From positions 6,386,001-6,450,000 of the forward strand of contig NZ_CP151803.1 of the NCBI RefSeq assembly GCF_038446955.1: a DNA stretch of 64,000 nucleotides, written 5' to 3'. The notes below the pieces were generated by a model. It made no database searches. It worked only from the letters and a program-made list of their open reading frames with translations, and was not told where the DNA came from. This stretch comes from Pedobacter sp. FW305-3-2-15-E-R2A2. GTDB taxonomy: Bacteria > Bacteroidota > Bacteroidia > Sphingobacteriales > Sphingobacteriaceae. Both the position numbers and the translations under genes were made by a program. The stretch's first letter is position 1, and each line of letters begins with the position of its first letter. Shown in pieces: positions 17,667-25,924 of this stretch.

Positions 17667-17743
17667 ACCGAAAAATAAATTATTGGATTGTCCTGTAATT
17701 TTTTCCATCATTGATCCCTTTAGGGAAAAATTTTATAGAAGAA

Positions 17744-17914
17744 ATGCAAGAAGGGGTAGATGAAGAAGACATCAAACAACGCTGTTCGCATGGGGATAGA
17801 GCGGCTTATGCACTATTGTATACCTTTTATTTTAAGCCGCTTTACCGCCATGTCTTTTTATTCCCGAAATCAAAGAAAGAGACTGAGGAGATTACTTGTT
17901 CCTCGATCATCTGA
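17744..17914 (+). pseudogene. ECF RNA polymerase sigma factor, N-terminal fragment
   Basis: From the ATG at 17744 the frame gives 56 residues resembling sigma-70 region 2 of ECF factors (DIKQRCSHGDRAAYALLY, then FKPLYRHVFLF). It then breaks just after the position expected for the TEEITQE-type helix. Region 4 and a normal C-terminus are missing. In Bacteroidota such sigma genes usually precede a FecR-like anti-sigma gene and a SusC receptor gene; here the sigma fragment runs straight into SusC remnants, suggesting that the intervening DNA was deleted. Confidence 0.65.
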
Positions 17915-17959
17915 GAAGACTGCAAACCCAAAATAAAGTCATCAGAATAGCTAGTCCGC

Positions 17960-18886
17960 AGACAGCACCTCAAATCAGATCAACCACAAAGATTACATTG
18001 CCCAGTATCAATGTCAGAAATGAAACGCTAGAAGAATCCTTGACTGCTTAATTAAAGATCAGCCTTTTACATATAAAATTGTTCAGAACACAGTCGCCCT
18101 GACTAAGAAGGAGCAAACACTTATAGACAGGTTATCCACATACTTTTCCACAATAGATGTAAAAGCAGAATCACAGATGAAATGGGAAGCCTGCTTGTTG
18201 GCGCCATAATTAGTATTGTCACCAGTGAAGGCGACAACGACAAAAAACGGGCGACTATTTTCTCACTTTAAAGGGAGGGAATGCTGCAGCAATCAGCGAT
18301 AAAAACGGAGAGTTTTTCCTTAAAAATGTAGATGAGAAAGCGGCATTACTCATCTCATTCCTCAGATATAAGACTCAACCAGTGAAAGTTGCAAAAGAAA
18401 TCGGTGTAATTAAGATGATTCTCGATGCAGGTAATCTACAGGAAGTATTGGTAATGGTGAACACCGGATAGCACTCTATTGCAAGAGAGAGAAGTGCCGG
18501 AGCGATTGACAAGCCGGATATGGATATCTTAACGAACCGCTCCGGCTCTATGGGTGTAATTCAACGCCCGACGGACTGATTCCAGGATTAGTTATTAACA
18601 ATTCCACAAGCCCTAACGGAAATCTTATCAATGGAAAAAGAAGCTCATCCGTAATGATCAGAGGACTTACTACGATCAGTGATTTCAACAATCGCGACCC
18701 TCTGTTTGTAGTCAATGGTGTTCAAGTAACAGATATCAATTCCGTAAATCCTAATTGATGTGAAGACATTACCATATTAAAAGACGCTACAGTCGCATCA
18801 ATCTGGGGTTCAAAAGCTGCCAATGGTGTCATTGTCATCATTACAGATAAAAGAGCAAACAATAGGGAGTTAAAGGTAAACTACTG
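17960..18886 (+). pseudogene. SusC/RagA TonB-linked receptor, decayed N-terminal remnant
   Basis: Conceptual translation across several frames gives three parts in the right order: a secretin/TonB (STN) domain (ITLPSINVRNETLEESL, DQPFTYKIV), a carboxypeptidase-regulatory-like domain (LLVGAIISIV, FFLKNVDEKAALLISF), and a TonB plug (SVMIRGLTT, DPLFVVNGVQV, ITILKDATVASIWGSKAANG). Stops and frameshifts interrupt it, among them TAA after the STN start, TAG near 18469 and TGA near 18757. The whole beta-barrel is absent: the sequence ends abruptly at about 18886, where the truncated globin begins on the other strand. Confidence 0.8.
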
Positions 18887-19136
18887 TAAGCATCTTTCCT
18901 ATATGGTGTCCCACCATCTGCGCATGACTTCCTCCATCTTCAGAAGAATATAACTTAGGGCCACCAAAAACTTCTGCCACAAAATGAGCTCCATGGCTTA
19001 CATGCTCCGGAGACCTATTTTCAAAGACTTCAGCAAGTAAATCATCTTTTAAAACCTTATCATAAAACCTGCTGAACAACAATTCGAAAGTTTGCATATC
19101 TCCCGCCCATTCGTATAAAGTTGGTATATCCTTCAT
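18870..19136 (-). pseudogene. Truncated globin gene missing its 3' end
   Basis: From the ATG at 19136, 88 residues match group II-like bacterial globins: IPTLYEWAGDMQTFELLF, FYDKVLKDDLL, FVAEVFGGPKLYS and HAQMVGHHIGKMLT. Normal members run to about 130 residues; here homology stops after GKMLT and four unrelated residues (VVYL) are read from the SusC remnant before a stop. The G and H helices are lost, so function is unlikely. The frame is open further upstream to 19283, but that part overlaps the macrodomain gene. Confidence 0.75.
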
Positions 19137-19186
19137 GAGATTAACATTTGCTATGGTTGTAGCATTGAAGATAACAACAAAAAATA

Positions 19187-19657
19187 TTAAAAATCGTAGA
19201 CCGTTATTAAAATATCCCGGCTTGCAATAGCTGAATTTAGCAAGGGTTCGATTTGATCCCAGATACCACCGGCAAGACCACAACCTATTCTTGGCATGTG
19301 CACCGTGGCGTTATTTTCTACAGCAAATACGCCGATTTTATCTAACCCGGCTAATACCGCTTCATATCGGATAGGCGAATTTCCCCGCTCGTCTTTATTG
19401 ATTTTGTGCTGTCCAATCAGGTTGGCTACCCATATGTCTGTTTCCACCTGAACAAATTGAACCGCTCCAAGGGAAAAGTTCTCTTTCGATTTATACCAGT
19501 TCCGATAGCTTTGTTCTGGTAACCTCCAGCGTTTAGAGACCGCCATGACAAAGCCTTTGCCCCAGCCACCGATATCGTTACAGATGTGAACGATAATTTT
19601 GTTGCCCCCTGCTTTTGGATTTGTCGCATCTCCTTTGAGGTATATGATCTCTTTCAA
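19187..19657 (-). CDS. Macrodomain protein (ADP-ribose binding/hydrolysing)
   Basis: A 156-residue single macrodomain. Ligand-loop motifs are visible: GDAT near the start, IIVHICNDIGGWGKG with the Asn and Gly residues of the ADP-ribose site, and HMPRIGCGLAGG for the phosphate loop. Such proteins hydrolyse ADP-ribose 1''-phosphate or remove ADP-ribose from proteins or nucleic acids. It starts 4 bases after the kptA stop, so the two form one unit. KptA releases ADP-ribose 1'',2''-cyclic phosphate, so a macrodomain partner makes biochemical sense; this link is inference. Confidence 0.85.
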   Translation of the reverse strand: MKEIIYLKGDATNPKAGGNKIIVHICNDIGGWGKGFVMAVSKRWRLPEQSYRNWYKSKENFSLGAVQFVQVETDIWVANLIGQHKINKDERGNSPIRYEAVLAGLDKIGVFAVENNATVHMPRIGCGLAGGIWDQIEPLLNSAIASRDILITVYDF

Positions 19658-19661
19658 TTGC

Positions 19662-20207
19662 TTAGCTTTTTAAATATTTCGAAGGTACGTGCTCGGTAAG
19701 CCAAACCTCATTCTCTGATAAAAAAAACTCGTAATTGTCCCGGTACATTTGTCCGGACAATACCTCAAACACAAATGGCTTTCCATGTCGCTGTCCGACA
19801 TTAATCGCAGTTTCTTTATGCTGGCTCAAATGAACATGATGCCTGCTTTGTTTCTCCAGACCAGAACTTTTGATCAAATCTACAAACCTGATCCCTGTTC
19901 CATGATACAATACTTCTGGTGGCTCTTGTGGACTATACCCCAAATCGACCGCTACTGAATGCCCTTGATTAGCCCTGATCTTATCCCGTTGTTCATTAAA
20001 GCTAAATCTCTTTTTGGCATTGGTATCCACGATATACTTCAGCATTTCGAAATCTAATCCAGGCTCTGTTTTTCCAGATTTCTGAATCAGCAAGGACACA
20101 TCAGTCCATCCATTCCCATCCAATTCAATACCAATCAATTCCGGATGGTGTCTTAATACAAAACTTAGAAACTTGCTAATTCTTTTATTTTCTTTTTCAC
20201 TTATCAT
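19662..20207 (-). CDS. kptA: RNA 2'-phosphotransferase (Tpt1/KptA)
   Basis: A 181-residue enzyme that moves a 2'-phosphate from RNA to NAD+. Family landmarks: SKFLSFVLRHHPE (RNA-binding N-domain with catalytic Arg and His), IRANQGHS, LYHGT, RHHVHLS and VGQRHGKP. In yeast Tpt1 finishes tRNA splicing; the role in bacteria without such splicing is unknown, with RNA repair or NAD-linked modification proposed. It is upstream of and coupled to the macrodomain gene. Confidence 0.93.
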   Translation of the reverse strand: MISEKENKRISKFLSFVLRHHPELIGIELDGNGWTDVSLLIQKSGKTEPGLDFEMLKYIVDTNAKKRFSFNEQRDKIRANQGHSVAVDLGYSPQEPPEVLYHGTGIRFVDLIKSSGLEKQSRHHVHLSQHKETAINVGQRHGKPFVFEVLSGQMYRDNYEFFLSENEVWLTEHVPSKYLKS

Positions 20208-20230
20208 ATTTCAATGGTATGTTCTCAGCT

Positions 20231-21172
20231 TTAGGAATATTGGTTCACATTATAAACAATAGATTTTTTTGGGTCATAAAAAGCAAAGACATTATTCCCC
20301 TCCACTCCATACTGGTATAACCAACAGGCCCCCAGCGGAATTGTGTTGATCAGATTCGCCGGAAATGAGTAATATTTTTCATTAATAATCAGTTCTTCTC
20401 CCCCTGCAATAAAATCTTTGGTGTTAAAAGCGGAAAATAGCTTTTTAGCATTATGGTTCTTTTGCTTCAACTTTTCAATTCCATAATTGAAAAACGTATT
20501 GATATAATACGTGCTGTCAAATGAACCGAATTCTTTAGTATAATGTGCTGTAATATGAGCTTCATACTCCTCTTCCGCTATGCCTTTACTCAAATATTCA
20601 GCGCCCGAACGCTCAAAATCCTCTTTAAGAAAGCGGTAAAGGTCTGGAATATAAGTATGCCCTTTAAAGGATTTGAAATCCCCTTTAAAATCATACTTTC
20701 CGTCTTTAAGCTCAAAAACAGAAAATCCTTCATTTAATTCAGCAGATTCCTGCGTTTCATCCAACCAAAGTCCATTATAAGAAACCAGGTGAAAAATCTG
20801 TTTTTTATTCTCTTCTTTTGTTGAGAAGCTCAGAGAGCATAAAGGATAGAAAAATCCTTCCAACTTCTGATCAAAGAAGACATCTTTAAAATCAGGATAA
20901 TGAACAACTTGTAGACTTTCTATTTTAAAAGGATGTTTTCCTTTGCTGCAAGATTGCTTCCAGGCCTCAGCTACCGGTTTTGTTGCGGACATGCTGCAGC
21001 GCAGACAAATGCGTTCCCCCTCCCGACTTGATAAGACTGTTGCTTCTTTGCCACAATTGTCGCAGGTCTCTTTCTTAATACCATTGGCACATAACATGCA
21101 CACTCCATCATTTTTTTGATATGTTGCCGGCAGAATAAGTGCCCCGCATCCTTTACAAGGTAATTTCTCCAT
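20231..21172 (-). CDS. Zinc-ribbon protein of unknown function
   Basis: A 313-residue protein. The first 75 residues hold about ten cysteines as Cys pairs (CKGCG, CMLCA, CDNCG, CLRCS), likely three or four zinc ribbons. The remaining 240 residues are mixed alpha/beta, aromatic-rich and not recognised. There is no signal or membrane segment. It lies between kptA and the YiiX-like gene on the same strand, 23 bases from kptA, and could be part of that group. Confidence 0.6.
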   Translation of the reverse strand: MEKLPCKGCGALILPATYQKNDGVCMLCANGIKKETCDNCGKEATVLSSREGERICLRCSMSATKPVAEAWKQSCSKGKHPFKIESLQVVHYPDFKDVFFDQKLEGFFYPLCSLSFSTKEENKKQIFHLVSYNGLWLDETQESAELNEGFSVFELKDGKYDFKGDFKSFKGHTYIPDLYRFLKEDFERSGAEYLSKGIAEEEYEAHITAHYTKEFGSFDSTYYINTFFNYGIEKLKQKNHNAKKLFSAFNTKDFIAGGEELIINEKYYSFPANLINTIPLGACWLYQYGVEGNNVFAFYDPKKSIVYNVNQYS

Positions 21173-21202
21173 TATATATTTATTCCATCCTGAATGAGGT
21201 TG

Positions 21203-21883
21203 TTAGTTTGATTTTACCGTTATTAATAATTCGCTCTTATAAATGCTTTCCGGTGAAATCACCGTTTCATTCATTGGGATTTTTTTGCCATACCGGGCAT
21301 TCATTTTTTCCTTTACGGCAAGACTGGTCAAATCAAAGCTTTTTAACTTTTCAAGTTTCCCCAGTTCCAAACCTGTAGCTTCCTTATAGACTTTCCAAAT
21401 GAGTTCTGAGCAATAGACTCTGTCGTCTGTCCATTCAAAATAGAGGTCGTAATGCTTCCCTTTAAACCGGTCTCCAACTGTTTTCATCTTGCTCAAGACC
21501 AAAGGTGTTAATATTTTATCCTCATTTTTCAACCTCTTGATTACAAAATGGCCTCCAAATCCACGGGCAATCCATTTGTTCAAAGGTGTTAGAGAAACAG
21601 GCTCTACAGCTTCATAAACGAAATAGTTCTCCCCATTCTTATACACAATTCCACAATGGCTGTACTTAGAATGTGTAGCCAGCTGAATCGCTTTGCTTTG
21701 TCCAGATACCGAGGTCTGGAAAATAATATCTCCATTTTTTATTTCTGTTGTACCAGCGCTCTCCTTACTCTTTTTATCGGACTTATTCACTTGATGTAGC
21801 GGCCCAAAAATCTCATTTCTGGCATAGGTACCTGCAATAATCAACAATATTAAAACCAGGATTGTGCTGACTCGTCTTCTCAT
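21203..21883 (-). CDS. YiiX/YebB-like NlpC/P60-fold cysteine hydrolase, membrane-anchored
   Basis: From the ATG at 21883, 226 residues begin with RRR and a membrane anchor (VSTILVLILLIIAGTYA). The rest fits the permuted papain-like YiiX family: GDIIFQTSVSGQSKAIQLAT, SKYSHCGIV with the His, YEAVEP, and VYCSELIWKVY with the nucleophile Cys. Members cleave peptidoglycan-type or amide bonds outside the cytoplasm. The frame is open to an ATG at 21988, adding 35 residues before the anchor; I prefer 21883, but the longer form cannot be excluded. Confidence 0.8.
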   Translation of the reverse strand: MRRRVSTILVLILLIIAGTYARNEIFGPLHQVNKSDKKSKESAGTTEIKNGDIIFQTSVSGQSKAIQLATHSKYSHCGIVYKNGENYFVYEAVEPVSLTPLNKWIARGFGGHFVIKRLKNEDKILTPLVLSKMKTVGDRFKGKHYDLYFEWTDDRVYCSELIWKVYKEATGLELGKLEKLKSFDLTSLAVKEKMNARYGKKIPMNETVISPESIYKSELLITVKSN

Positions 21884-22038
21884 TTTATTTTCAAATGCTA
21901 TAAAGAAACACAATTCTTCCGGTTTCAACCCATCAGCGAATTGACATTTTTTATTCAATTTATTAAATAACGCATCTTCCATCAACATTCTTATTCCGCA
22001 TTTTATTTAAGTTTACAAAACTTCAAGTCAGGAAAGCT

Positions 22039-22374
22039 ATGAAATGGTATAATAAACCACTTAAATCAGTTGAAAATGCAAACTCAATAACCATGACTGT
22101 AGATCCGGGAACTGATTACTGGAGAATTACCCATTATGATTTCATCAGAGATAACGGTCCTTTCTACTATACAGAACTAGCCGGCGACCTTGAAGCGAGT
22201 GTAAAAATTACCGGAGAATTAACAAATATCAGTATTCATAGCAAGGAAAGAAAAGACTACTCCAAACTTGATCTGGAAATGTTAAGAGTGATACAGTTAC
22301 TTCCAAAACGGAAGCCAGGAAGATGTCAGGGACGAGAAGTTCCGGTTCGCTTCATCTCACCTTTTATCTATTAA
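22039..22374 (+). pseudogene. Chimeric ORF: DUF1349 N-terminus joined to a TonB C-terminus
   Basis: An in-frame ORF of 111 residues made of two unrelated halves. Residues 1-57 (MKWYNKP, DPGTDYWRITHYDFIRDN, YYTELAGDLEASVKITG) match the start of DUF1349 proteins, usually about 190 residues. From about residue 58 the sequence becomes the end of a TonB C-terminal domain (ELTNISI, LDLEMLRVIQLLPKRKPGR, VPVRF). The join is near 22213. It probably arose by deletion between two genes. Translation is possible, but neither domain is complete. Confidence 0.65.
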
Positions 22375-22561
22375 CCTCTTCCTAAAAACTATTTTCATTG
22401 CGGATTAGAAAAAGTAACATCAAATTTATTTCCTTTTGATTTCCTTTTCAATTGCTTTCCATGTTAATTAATTTTCAATTGATCATCAATAGGAGGTTGA
22501 TAGGTCCTTGATTGGTTTTACTGACCTTTTAACGATGTTTTCGAGGCCAACGGACCATTAA

Positions 22562-22755
22562 TATTACGTAAACACATATGAACATCATAAAGAGGGACAG
22601 CTGATTCTATGCGATAACGAATCGTTAAAAATGGAAGTCTACGACTATCTCGATAAAGTCCTGGATTACTTATCCTTTATCATTGATGCCGAAGGTGAGC
22701 TAAAAACCTTAAATTTATAAGAAAAAAGAGTGATACAAGCGCTGAACAGGAATCA
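22562..22755 (+). pseudogene. Second TonB-like remnant
   Basis: The frame from 22562 to the stop at 22720 reads YDYLDKVLDYLSFIIDAEGELKTLNL at its end (shown in parts: YDYLDKVL, SFIIDAEGELK). This is like the middle of a TonB C-terminal domain with an internal deletion. After the stop the same frame continues with RVIQAL, and AAGAGTGATACA (22726) repeats 12 bases of the TonB part at 22284. It ends at the ABC transporter gene. The rest of 22375-22755 holds nothing recognisable. Confidence 0.4.
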
Positions 22756-24528
22756 TCAGGCAGAGACAATCCCACCGGAATTGAATTGAAGATCATATAA
22801 TCTTTTGTAATATCCATCCAGCTTTAACAGTTCCTGGTGGGTTCCCATTTCTTTGATCTCCCCTTTATCCAGAACCAATATTTTATCTGCTTTCTGGATC
22901 GTAGACAAGCGATGTGCAATAACGATGGAAGTTCTACCTTTCATCAGGTTCTCTATGGCCCGTTGGATCAGCATTTCTGTTTCGGTATCTACTGAAGAGG
23001 TGGCCTCATCCAATACCAGAATCGACGGATTATAGACCAATGCCCGGATAAAGGAAATCAATTGCGCCTGTCCTGCCGAAAGTGTTGCACCACGTTCCAT
23101 TACATTATATTGATAACCGCCAGGCAGTCTTTCGATAAAATCGTGGGCGCCAACTTTTTTCGCTGCATCCACCACTTCTTCCATGGTAATGTCTGGATTA
23201 TTTAAAGTGACATTGTTAAATATCGTATCTGAAAACAGGAAGACATCTTGTAAAACTGTCGCAATATTGCGCCTCAGGTAGTTTAGCTGATAATCCTGGA
23301 TTTTAACGCCATCCACCTTGATCTCCCCCTTCTGTATCTCATAGAACCTATTCAGGATATTAATCGTAGAAGACTTACCTGCACCGGTAGCACCTACCAA
23401 AGCAATCGTCTTTCCAGCCTGCACTTCAAAAGAAATGTCTTTCAATACATAATTTTCTTCATTATAAGCAAACCAGACCTTATCAAATGAAATCGAACCT
23501 GCCATCTTTTCAGGAGCAAAGGTTCCTTTATCTTCTGTCACCTCGTCGGTATCTAAAACCTTAAACACCCGTTCTGCTCCTACCATCCCCATCTGAAGGG
23601 TATTGAACTTATCAGCAAGTTCCCTGATCGGGCGGAAAAGCATTCCGATATATAGAATAAATTCAGCGATTGTCCCCGGAGTTACGTCGAGTGGCTTAGC
23701 AAGGATACTTCTCGAGCCATACCATACCAGCAAGCCTAATGACATCGCCGAAATGATCTCTACTACCGGAAAAAAGATGGAATAATACCAGTTAGAACGG
23801 ATATTTGCATCTCTGTAACGTGCATTGATCTTTATAAACTTTTTATACTCCTGCTGTTCCCTCGCAAAATATTGGATAATAGAAACTCCGGAGATGTGTT
23901 CCTGCAGATAAGTATTCAGATTAGAAACCTCTGTTCTGATTTCCTGAAATGCTGATTTAATGGCCTTCTGAAAAACGGAAGTCGCCAGCATTAACAAAGG
24001 CATAGGCAATAATACGACAAAGGTCAATGCCCAATCCCGGTAGATCATCACTCCGATAATCACAATCACCATCAGAATATCACCAATGATGACAATCAAG
24101 CCCTCGGAAAAAATTTCTGCTATCGTTTCCAGATCGGAAACTGTCCGGGTAATCAGCTGCCCGATAGGTGTATTGTCAAAATATTTTAGTCTGAGCTTGG
24201 TAATGTGGTTAAAAACATTGATCCTCAGGTCCCGGATAGCCGATTGCCCAAGCGTATTTGTCAGCAGGGTATGACTAAACTGAATTCCCGCCTGCAGCAC
24301 GAGCAGGATCAGCATCACGATGGTCATCTGTAACAAGCCTCCGTGCTGGTCTTTCATGATGTAATTATCCAGGGTATATTGGATCAGGAAAGGCCGTACG
24401 GGTGCAATTAAAGCGAGTAATATGGTCAACACGATTGCCCAGATAAAGATCCTGCGGTAAGGTTTTACATATTGAAAAACTCTTCTCAATAAGCCAACAT
24501 TCAACGCATCACCAGTTATTTTAGACAT
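22756..24528 (-). CDS. ABC transporter, fused permease and ATPase (MsbA-like exporter)
   Basis: A 590-residue half-transporter. Six membrane helices lie in the first 310 residues, followed by a nucleotide-binding domain: Walker A GATGAGKSS, Q-loop VLQDVFLF, signature LSAGQ, Walker B LVLDEATSSVD and switch His in IAHRLST. Such exporters move lipids, drugs or peptides as dimers. It begins one base after the truA stop, so truA and this gene are co-transcribed. The substrate is unknown; nothing links it to the lanthipeptide, although it is the nearest exporter. Confidence 0.9.
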   Translation of the reverse strand: MSKITGDALNVGLLRRVFQYVKPYRRIFIWAIVLTILLALIAPVRPFLIQYTLDNYIMKDQHGGLLQMTIVMLILLVLQAGIQFSHTLLTNTLGQSAIRDLRINVFNHITKLRLKYFDNTPIGQLITRTVSDLETIAEIFSEGLIVIIGDILMVIVIIGVMIYRDWALTFVVLLPMPLLMLATSVFQKAIKSAFQEIRTEVSNLNTYLQEHISGVSIIQYFAREQQEYKKFIKINARYRDANIRSNWYYSIFFPVVEIISAMSLGLLVWYGSRSILAKPLDVTPGTIAEFILYIGMLFRPIRELADKFNTLQMGMVGAERVFKVLDTDEVTEDKGTFAPEKMAGSISFDKVWFAYNEENYVLKDISFEVQAGKTIALVGATGAGKSSTINILNRFYEIQKGEIKVDGVKIQDYQLNYLRRNIATVLQDVFLFSDTIFNNVTLNNPDITMEEVVDAAKKVGAHDFIERLPGGYQYNVMERGATLSAGQAQLISFIRALVYNPSILVLDEATSSVDTETEMLIQRAIENLMKGRTSIVIAHRLSTIQKADKILVLDKGEIKEMGTHQELLKLDGYYKRLYDLQFNSGGIVSA

Positions 24529-24529
24529 A

Positions 24530-25324
24530 TCAATAGTTTACAAAGGGATAAACAACATTCACTAAATATAAACCACATGCCGGAACGGACTGCCCTGCGT
24601 TACTACGGTTTTTACTTTCAATAATTTCTCTAAGCTGTACTAAGTTAATTTCTTTTTTTCCAATCCTAATCAGGGTACCTACAATGGCGCGCACCATATT
24701 TCTCAGAAAACGGTCTGCACGGATGGTAAATTGTAAGCCACCATCTTTTAGCTCAAAATAAGCTTCGGTGACCTTACAGTTGTTGGTAAATGTTTGGGTA
24801 TTGGATTTACTGAAGCAGGAAAAATCAGTGTATTCAAGAATAATTTTAGCTGCGTCATTCATGGCTTCCACATCCAGCTCCCCTTTAAACAGCCAGGACC
24901 GCTCTAATTTAAAAGGATCTTTATGAAAATGAAGGTGGTAATGGTAAGCCCTTTCTATGGCATCGAAACGGGCATGTGCATCGGCGGCGACTGGAAAAAC
25001 ACGCTTAACTGCAATCTGGTAGGGCAACAAAGAGTTGATCCCGGCAATGGAACGTTCTGCATTAACTGGTTTTTCTTCAGAAATCTCCAGGTCAAAATGG
25101 GCAAAGAATTCCGTAGCATGAACGCCGGCATCTGTCCGCCCGCAACCCAGCGTAACGACAGGCTGACGGAAATAAACAGACAATGCCTTATCCAGACATT
25201 CCTGCACGGTCATGGCATTTGGCTGTATTTGCCAGCCATGATAATCTGTGCCATTATAAGACAATTCAATAAAATATCGCTGTATGTTCGGTTTCAATAG
25301 GACAAATTTAATCTTTTGGATCAA
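24530..25324 (-). CDS. truA: tRNA pseudouridine(38-40) synthase
   Basis: Up to 264 residues. The catalytic Asp is in GCGRTDAGVHA and other landmarks are ELSYNGTDYHGWQIQPN, DFSCFSKSNTQ and RFLRNMVRAIVGTLI. It isomerises uridines 38-40 of tRNA. No ATG fits the start: the frame opens with TTG at 25324, and a second TTG at 25297 leads directly into PNIQRYFIEL. A TAAATTTG box at 25303-25310 lies between the two, which favours the later start if it is a real promoter. Start uncertain, function firm. Confidence 0.93.
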   Translation of the reverse strand: MIQKIKFVLLKPNIQRYFIELSYNGTDYHGWQIQPNAMTVQECLDKALSVYFRQPVVTLGCGRTDAGVHATEFFAHFDLEISEEKPVNAERSIAGINSLLPYQIAVKRVFPVAADAHARFDAIERAYHYHLHFHKDPFKLERSWLFKGELDVEAMNDAAKIILEYTDFSCFSKSNTQTFTNNCKVTEAYFELKDGGLQFTIRADRFLRNMVRAIVGTLIRIGKKEINLVQLREIIESKNRSNAGQSVPACGLYLVNVVYPFVNY

Positions 25325-25331
25325 GATATTG

Positions 25332-25362
25332 ATTGGTTAGTAGGGGCCTTTTAATATATTTG
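25332..25362 (+). promoter_or_regulatory. Promoter of the DUF4293 gene
   Basis: ATTG (25332) followed after 19 bases by a perfect TATATTTG (25355-25362); the ATG is 19 bases downstream. Confidence 0.6.
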
Positions 25363-25381
25363 TTGAAATTATTGAACTGAT

Positions 25382-25840
25382 ATGATACAAAGAGTACAAT
25401 CTATCTGGCTTCTACTAGCAGGCCTGACCATATTACTTTTAATGTTTATCCCGATTGTAAGCAGCCAATCTAACGGCTCGGAATACTGGATTTTGGCAAC
25501 AGGTTTATACCAGAAAACAAACGGAGCAGTTGGAAAAACTGATTATTTCAAACCGTTATTTCTAAATACAGTATGTGTAACCATGCTTTGTATTGCTACT
25601 ATATTTACTTTTAAAAACAGGACGGGGCAGAAACGTCTGATTATTGTAGCCATCCTCGCGATGATTTCTCTTGGCTTCTGGATCTTCTATTACGCGCAAA
25701 ATCTTCCGGGTGGAATTGCTGCGGTAAAACCGGGTATAGGTGCTTTTTTACCCGTTGCAGGCATCTTGTTTTGTGCTTTGGCTATCCGTGGAATTCGTAA
25801 AGACGAGCAGTTATTGAGGTCGGCAGATCGACTCAGATAA
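25382..25840 (+). CDS. DUF4293 membrane protein
   Basis: A 152-residue protein that starts MIQRVQSIWLLLAG, the usual opening of the DUF4293 family found in Bacteroidota. Four membrane segments are visible (about 8-27, 57-78, 84-106, 118-136), with a short charged C-tail. Function unknown. It diverges from truA and precedes the DEAD-box helicase, which has its own promoter. Confidence 0.85.
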   Translation: MIQRVQSIWLLLAGLTILLLMFIPIVSSQSNGSEYWILATGLYQKTNGAVGKTDYFKPLFLNTVCVTMLCIATIFTFKNRTGQKRLIIVAILAMISLGFWIFYYAQNLPGGIAAVKPGIGAFLPVAGILFCALAIRGIRKDEQLLRSADRLR

Positions 25841-25872
25841 TTAATCGTCTCATTTTTATTTAGTTACGCATC

Positions 25873-25903
25873 TGTGAAATGCCAAATATTAAGCGTACCT
25901 TTG
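25873..25903 (+). promoter_or_regulatory. Promoter of the DEAD-box helicase gene
   Basis: TGTG (25873) followed after 19 bases by a perfect TACCTTTG (25896-25903), 21 bases before the ATG. Confidence 0.6.
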
Positions 25904-25924
25904 CGGCTTAATTAATATATATAC

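Noticed and set aside
18496..18546. Perfect 9-bp inverted repeat GCCGGAGCG / CGCTCCGGC
   Set aside because: It lies inside the SusC remnant with a 33-base loop and no T-run, so neither a terminator nor a clear mobile-element end is supported.
18870..22755. Insertion sequence as cause of the decayed region
   Set aside because: No transposase, terminal inverted repeats or target duplications were seen; simple deletions explain the fragments.
22756..24528. The ABC exporter as the missing lanthipeptide transporter
   Set aside because: It has no N-terminal C39 peptidase domain, is coupled to truA, and resembles a conserved MsbA-like housekeeping exporter.
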